Source of the DNA: Alviniconcha marisindica
Taxonomy: Eukaryota > Mollusca > Gastropoda > Provannidae
Direction: 5' to 3'
DNA: 64,000 bases
Assembly: GCA_018857735.1 (NCBI GenBank)
Contig: JABMCL010003296.1
Coordinates: forward strand, 402,501-466,500
The position numbers and the translations under genes were made by a program. This document shows, piece after piece, positions 58,343 to 64,000 of this stretch (within the stretch, counting starts at the first letter, position 1; each line of letters opens with the position of its first letter). The notes below the pieces were generated by a model that was not told the origin of the DNA, did no database searches, and was given only the letters and a program-made list of their open reading frames with translations.

Positions 58343-58366
58343 GAAGAAGAAGAAGAAGAAGAAGAA
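58135..58366. repeat. ATTCATTACAGTAAATGGAC array, (CA)n and (GAA)n
   Basis: Four short units at 58137-58231, a (CA)n run at about 58264-58339, then (GAA)n. Confidence 0.93.
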
Positions 58367-58721
58367 AAGGTCCAGACATCGAGTGAAGAAAAACAAAAGC
58401 TGTGTGTCTATTCATATCCTACACCACATAATAATTTAAAAAAAATAAATTGTATTCCTATCGCTAAGGCCCGCAACACCTCGCCTCGCACCCTCTGAAA
58501 GTGCCCTTTGTTGGCGCAGTGTGTGTCTGGGTTATTGGACGTACGTAGGTCTGATCTCGACGCTGATTAATCATTATCATAGTGTCTCCTGCCTCTTTTC
58601 CCTTGTTTCTTAATTGATAATTATCGTGTTTCTGGGCCCGACTCGGCGGTGTGCGGGCGACATTTCCTGACCTTTGAGTCCGTCTGGCCGGTTGGGTCGG
58701 CGGCCTGACGTTCAATTAACT

Positions 58722-58930
58722 ATCCATGTTCCGGCAAGGAGCAATGGCTGAGTGATCACCCGTCACCATGGCAACCGCGGGGTGCTGCGCTGTTTGTTTA
58801 TTGTTGTTGTTGAACGTTGGTGAACTCTGTGATCCATGTTCTGGCAAGGGGCAATAGCTGACTGGTCACCGGGCTTTGTCGTCACCATGGCAACCGCGGG
58901 GTGCTGTGTTGTTTGTTTGTTTGTTGTTGC
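58722..58930. promoter_or_regulatory. Tandem duplication carrying two RFX X-box motifs
   Basis: Two imperfect copies of about 110 bp share tccatgttccggcaagg, gtcaccatggcaaccgcggg and gtgctg...gtttgttt. Each contains GTCACC-AT-GGCAAC (58762-58775 and 58881-58894), a perfect match to the RFX consensus GTNRCC-N(0-3)-RGYAAC. RFX factors drive cilium genes in animals (family knowledge). No first exon is visible next to it. Confidence 0.45.
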
Positions 58931-58984
58931 TCAACGGTGTGTGTGTGTGTATGTGTGTGTGTGCGTGTGTGTGTGAAAAGGGAG

Positions 58985-59415
58985 AAGAGGAGGAGGAAAA
59001 TTGGAGCGGCGGGAGAATTTTCTTCTCCTGGGTTAACATTTTTGTCTTGACTTTTATTTCGGTATCCCTTCCACCCCCTGTTACCGCAGTAGCACGTAAT
59101 AGATCCCAGTCATTCTGCCAAAAGTGCAGGTGGCAGGCTACAGCTAAACACATGCACCTTACGTATGTGACTTCGAATGAAGTGACACTGTAAACTGGTG
59201 CATGGTTGTAGGGTGCAAACAGAACAGAGACGGCAGCAGTTTCAGGTGGCACCAGCCAAGTAACAACCAAATAGCGCTGTAAGTACACCACTTCGGTGAT
59301 ATTTAAAACGCGCTATAAAGAGCTACAGTCACTCATTCAGAATCACAAGCGACAAGAGCGCAGTGAGACTGCTCAAAAGCAGAGATTAGCGCTATAAAAA
59401 AGCGTTCAATCAATC
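58985..59415 (+). mobile_element. SINE family B, copy 2 (5' truncated)
   Basis: It lacks the tRNA head but matches 49998-50580 through cccagtcattctgccaaaag, aaactggtgcatggttg and acaagagcgcagtgag. It has the continuous target version where copy 1 carries an insertion. Confidence 0.85.
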
Positions 59416-59489
59416 AGTCAATGAAGAAAGAATAAAAGAGAAGTAAAAATAAATAAATAAATAAGAGGAACAAAAACTCACATGCATGC

Positions 59490-59491
59490 AA

Positions 59492-59534
<43 letters not shown>

Positions 59535-59605
59535 ACACACACTGTCTGTCTGTCTGTTCTCTCTCTCTGTCTGTCTCTCTCTCTCTCACACACACACACA
59601 TACAC
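59490..59605. repeat. (CA)n and (TCTG)n tracts
   Basis: A (CA)n run at about 59492-59530, then ctgtctgtctgt and (TC)n words. Confidence 0.93.
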
Positions 59606-59609
59606 ACAC

Positions 59610-60270
59610 TCCCAGAGGCAGCCAATAGCAATACCCCTCAGGCATGCACCTGGAGGTAAAAGATGACGACGACGACGAGGGACTTGAGGAGAAAAGCAGA
59701 CCCGAGGCTGTGTCCGATCAATACTGGTGTCTGACACAACCCCCCTCCCCTCCGCCCCGAGTCTGGCAGTCTGGTGCCATCAACAATGTGGCCATGACCC
59801 CTCCTATGCCCTGTTTCTCTCTCTACCCCTCCCCCCTCACTCACTCACTCCAAACCCCTCCATTCGCAGACACCACCCTACTTCGTCGTATTGTTCTGGG
59901 CCAATGTTTTTCGATTTTTCGAGAGAGAAGACATCTTTGGGTGGGTCTTTTTCTTTTCTTTTTTAAATTCCGTACGCCATTTGATGAGCGTGTTTTGTTG
60001 ACCTGAATGTGCAGCGTGTCTGTATCGTTTTCTTCCCTGTAGTCAAATACATCACACTACCAGAACATGACTGAGCGATCGGCTGACAACGGAATCACTG
60101 GCAGATTTCTCTCTATTGGCTCCAAAGTCGAATCCAGACTAAAATTTAAGATTGCTTCATCATCTCAACTGGAAAAAAAGAAAGAGTTTTCAGTTTTTTT
60201 TATCAAAGCAGTTTAGGAGCAATGATAAAGAGAGTTGCCAGTGTTAATTACACTCTAAACCCAAAGCGTA
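59610..60270. other. Unique DNA, no gene seen
   Basis: A 120-codon plus frame (59644-60006) starts with an Asp/Glu run and shows no recognised domain. It is probably not coding. Confidence 0.4.
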
Positions 60271-60274
60271 TTAA

Positions 60275-61180
60275 ACTATCTCTGCTGTACCTCCTAAACA
60301 CACATGGAGAGAGACTATAAAACAGATTAAACCATTTCGGCTGTACCTCCCACAGACAACGGAGGATTAAACTGTTTCTGCTGTACCTCCCTGACGCAAG
60401 GAGGCAGACTATACAACAGATTAAATTATTTCTGCTGTACCTCCCAGACACAAGGAGACAGACTATACAACAGATTAAAATATCCTGTACCTCTGAAAGA
60501 CACAAAGAGACAGACTAAAAAAACGACTATAAAACAGATTAAACTATCCTGTACCTCTGAAAGACACAAAGAGACAGACTAAAAAACGACTATAAAACAG
60601 ATTAAACTATCCTGTACCTCTGAAAGACACAAAGAGACAGACTAAAAAACGACTATAAAACAGATTAAACTATCCTGTACCTCTGAAAGACACAAAGAGA
60701 CAGACTAAAAAACGACTATAAAACAGATTAAACTATCCTGTACCTCTGAAAGACACAAAGAGACAGACTAAAAAACGACTATAAAACAGATTAAACTATC
60801 TCTACTTAACTCTGAAAGACACAAAGAGACAGACTAAAAAACACTATAAAACAGATTAAACTATCCTGTACCTCTGAAAGACACAAAGAGACAGCCCAAA
60901 AAAACACTATAAACAGATTAAACTATCCTGTACCTCTGAAAGACACAAAGAGACAGACTAAAAAACGACTATAAAACAGATTAAACTATCCTGTACCTCT
61001 GAAAGACACAAAGAGACAGACCAAAAAACGACTATAAAACAGATTAAACTATCTCTGTTGTACCTCTGAAAGACACAAGGAGGCTGACTATAAAACAGAT
61101 TGTATTATCTCTGCTGCACCTCTCAAAGACACGAAGTAAGCACACTATTAAAGTGAAACAGATGAAACCGTTTTTGCTGT
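60275..61180. repeat. 63-bp array
   Basis: The unit cctgtacctctgaaagacac, aaagagacagactaaaaaac, gactataaaacagattaaac and tat (63 bp) is repeated about 13 times. The central five copies are nearly identical. Confidence 0.95.
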
Positions 61181-61219
61181 ACCTCTCAATTACACAAAAA
61201 GGAAGCACACACACGCACA

Positions 61220-61327
<108 letters not shown>

Positions 61328-61759
61328 GAGAAAAAAGAAGAGATTAAACTATCTGTGCTGGTACAGATACAAGAAGGAAGGGAACAGACTATCTCCCGGG
61401 GTGTTACTGCCAAGAAGCGTTCATGGTGCCAGCACAGAGACGTGCAGGCTATAGAAACAGCATCGCCATACCCCCCCCCCCCCCCCCCCCCCCTTTTTTT
61501 TTCTTCATGTGAATTAACTGCCCCCAGTTGTCTAGTATAACTGCTTTGTAGAGCTTGTAAAAGGTACTTTTGCCGAAACTTCGCACACGGGTGCGTGTCA
61601 TGTCTTGCTACTATATTAAAAAAAAAAAATAAAATAAAAGCCTGATTTTTTAAGTGTCTTTGCATTGTTTTTTTCAAATAATTGTCATGGCTGCCTGCAT
61701 TGTTTGTTTTTTCATATAATTATCATGGCTATCACTGTTTGGGATTTTTAAAGTGCACC

Positions 61760-61930
61760 TAGATGCTGATGCACGTGGCTGCACCCGGGTGCCGGGCGAA
61801 CACCGAAAGAGAGTCTGCACTGAAAGCTGACTCTCCGAGTAAAACTCCTTGCCGCACCGGGGACTCGAACCGGAGTCACTACCGTGCCCGGGCTTGTCAC
61901 TCTCTACCCACTGAGCTACCGCGCTCCATT
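61760..61930 (-). mobile_element. tRNA-derived SINE family C
   Basis: On the minus strand gcgcggtagctcagtgggta (A box) and ccggttcgagtccccgg (B box with paired T arm) form a tRNA-like head, followed by ggagttttactcggagagtc and cgcccggcacccgggtgca. The poor anticodon arm argues against a functional tRNA. Confidence 0.7.
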
Positions 61931-62019
61931 TTCTGTGTGTTTTTGATCTTTAATCGCATCTTGAGGTTTCCGTATCAGCACCGATACCTGTACACTCGCA
62001 GCCCCGTCAGACAGGGCCG

Positions 62020-62095
62020 TGCACACACTCCCAGCATCGCTTTCCGGCACCTTCCTCCAAAGGAAGGATGTCGTAAAGCAGTGCTTGGAGTTTGG
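62020..62095. mobile_element. Element E hairpin fragment
   Basis: cagcatcgctttccggcacc, ttcctccaaaggaaggatg and tcgtaaagcagtgcttggag are the same imperfect hairpin module as at 2615-2680. Confidence 0.75.
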
Positions 62096-62879
62096 GCCGT
62101 GCGATGTCCCGCCGTTTCATCAATGCCAGACGCCCGACTTCACCGCAACGTACAATGCAGGTACAGGTAGATAGATAAGGCGGCGTACAGGTATAACAGA
62201 TGGCGTCTGCACGCTTAACGCTCATGACCGCAAACTGGGGAGTGATCCAGGCAACGCGTCGGTCTGACGACCAGTAATTTCTATTGTGAACACGGGCTGG
62301 TTTTTCTTTCACTCTTTCTTCTTCAACCCCCCTCCCCCCCCCCCCCCCCGGGCTTCTTTTCTCTCTCTCCAAAAAAAATGTTTTGAATTGGTCTTACTTT
62401 ATTATTGCTCTGTTCGTATGATGTGATGTTTTAGACATAAATTAGTTTTTGTTTTGTTTTTAAGTCGTTTTTTCTTTTGGGATGTTTTTGGGGGCTGTGT
62501 TTGTCATCGGGGACAGATTTAAAAAAACCCCCGCCCGTTCAAATCTTTATCCCTGTGTAAAAAAGTATTATCTTATCTTTTCTCAATAATGCCTGTAATT
62601 TGATATCTGTTCATCAGTAGCTTAGAAAGGACTATTGTTAGGGTTCTTACTGAACCAAAATTTTAAAAATTAAACCCAGTCTCTCCCTCCCCTCTCCCCT
62701 CTCTCTTTTGGGGGGAGGGGGGGGGGGGGTGACACAAGAGATATGTTAACGTCGCAGACCGTTGTGGTGTGGACAAAGACACGAGACAACATGCTGCCGC
62801 CGGGCCGGGCAAGTGTGGGTGCTGAGGGAGTAGACAGAGTGCGGGGCCGACTGCTCGCGTCCGCATCTTGGAGAGCGGG

Positions 62880-63500
62880 GGAAAAGGACACTGAGAAAAT
62901 AAAGGTGGGTTGGCCCGGGGGGGGGGGGGGAAATTGGAAAAAGGGGGGAGAGGGAAGGGGGAGAACGAAATGGGGGGGGGGGAGGAAAAAAAAGGGGGGG
63001 AGGGGGGAGGGGAAAAAGAGGGAAGGAGAAAGACTTTTTTTTATTGTCTTTTTTTACCTTTTGGGAAAACTTTTTTTATTGGGGGGAGATGAAAAAAAGA
63101 AAAAGGACGGACAGAGGAGACTGACGACAAACAGAGACTGACACAGGGGAGAGGGAAGAGAGGGCTGATAGAGAGAGACTTACCAGAAGGGGGGGGGGGG
63201 GGTGGGGGGGGGAGAAGAGGAGAGAGAGGAAAAGAGGGAGGGAGGCCGGGGGAAAGCGGGGACCAAAATAAAGGGGGGGGGGGGCAGGCAGAGGAAGAGA
63301 TATGGTGAGAAGAGGGCAGAGGGGGAAAAAGAAGAAAGAGAGAGAGATATAGACAGAGAATAGCAGGGGGGGGGGGGGGGGGGGGGGGATGGAGACCCGG
63401 CAGAGAGAGATTTTTAAGATAAAAGCATGGGGGGAGAAAGGGGGGGGGGGGGGGGGGTTTGGGGGGGGGGGGGGGAGGGGTTTTTTTGGGGGCAGAGGGG
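62880..63500. repeat. Long purine-only, G-run-rich tract
   Basis: About 600 bp with almost no pyrimidines outside two T-rich breaks, and many runs of 8-25 G. Pro-rich minus-strand frames are artefacts. Confidence 0.93.
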
Positions 63501-63578
63501 GAACGAAAAAGACAAGAGGGCCGGACAGAGAGTCTGGATTTTAATTTCAAACACAATGGGTCACATCAGGACACACAC

Positions 63579-63579
<1 letters not shown>

Positions 63580-63625
<46 letters not shown>
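63580..63625. repeat. (CA)n microsatellite
   Basis: A (CA)n run follows the purine tract. Confidence 0.95.
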
Positions 63626-63628
<3 letters not shown>

Positions 63629-64000
63629 GACTGATGTATGTACAAGTGTAGAAACCCATGTTCTTCCAATTTACGGGGTCCTTTTTTTGCTGATTCTGCA
63701 CAGGCACTCTGGGCCTCAGTCTGTCGGTTACAGAACAGTCAGCTACGTGTATAAAAGAAAGAGAAACAATCGTCATCAACACTACCATAATAATTACGTC
63801 ATTTGTACACGATTTTTACTTTCCCTTTTTCGAATCTGCTCTCTGCATTCTGACACCAACATACTCAGGCCTGTACCTAATCCTGTAATTTAATAAATCA
63901 TCCGAAAAAATACGCTTGCTTCCCGGCGCCTGTGTCACCGAGAAGGAAGCAGACGACAAAACGAGTGGAGTACGGGGGGCTGTCAGTTTTTAGCTGCATA

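Noticed and set aside
59600..59640. Receptor ectodomain exon (minus-strand GCLWE)
   Set aside because: Lacks the surrounding cysteine pattern and runs into a CA repeat without a plausible exon border.
61850..61930. tRNA gene on the minus strand
   Set aside because: The T arm is good but the anticodon arm is poor, and a SINE-like body follows.

Overview
This is a repeat-dense animal nuclear window, most likely from a mollusc and probably a gastropod. The evidence for that is the intron-split metazoan receptor gene, several tRNA-derived SINE families, foldback elements, many minisatellites and very long (TG)n, (GA)n and (TA)n tracts. The species assignment is inference. No bacterial, organellar, rRNA or CRISPR feature was seen.

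One gene is certain. It is a bone morphogenetic protein type II receptor (BMPR2 orthologue) on the minus strand, running from 50950 down to its stop codon at 35770-35772. Eight exons are visible. All have GT-AG borders, and the phases join without a break into 1138 codons plus stop. They encode the C-terminal half of the three-finger ectodomain, the transmembrane helix, a complete Ser/Thr kinase, and the long cytoplasmic tail typical of BMPR2 on one 2.1-kb last exon. The signal-peptide exon and the first ectodomain exon were not found and probably lie beyond 64000. Residue numbers below count from the first complete codon visible in the window (Cys1 of the exon at 50786-50950).

Layout. 1-33300 is a mosaic of minisatellites, microsatellites and nested short mobile elements, with no gene I can name. 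It holds one exon-like open block (21641-21907) and a short signal-peptide-like ORF (4811-4918). 33360-35769 lies downstream of the receptor stop and may be its 3' UTR. In 35770-50950 almost every intron holds its own tandem array, and some arrays touch or copy the splice borders. 50950-64000 would be 5' intron or upstream DNA; it holds SINEs, a MITE, a 63-bp array, two tandem RFX-type X-boxes and a long purine tract.

The most interesting signals are: (1) minisatellites grown from a splice donor (85-bp unit, 39420-40160) and from a splice acceptor (50951-51310) of the receptor gene; (2) a kinase with a degenerate glycine loop and a DLG motif; (3) a fourfold decapeptide repeat in the receptor tail; (4) tiny foldback insertions built round CATGGACCT-type arms, one with a clean 7-bp target duplication; (5) SINEs and other elements from which private minisatellites have grown.
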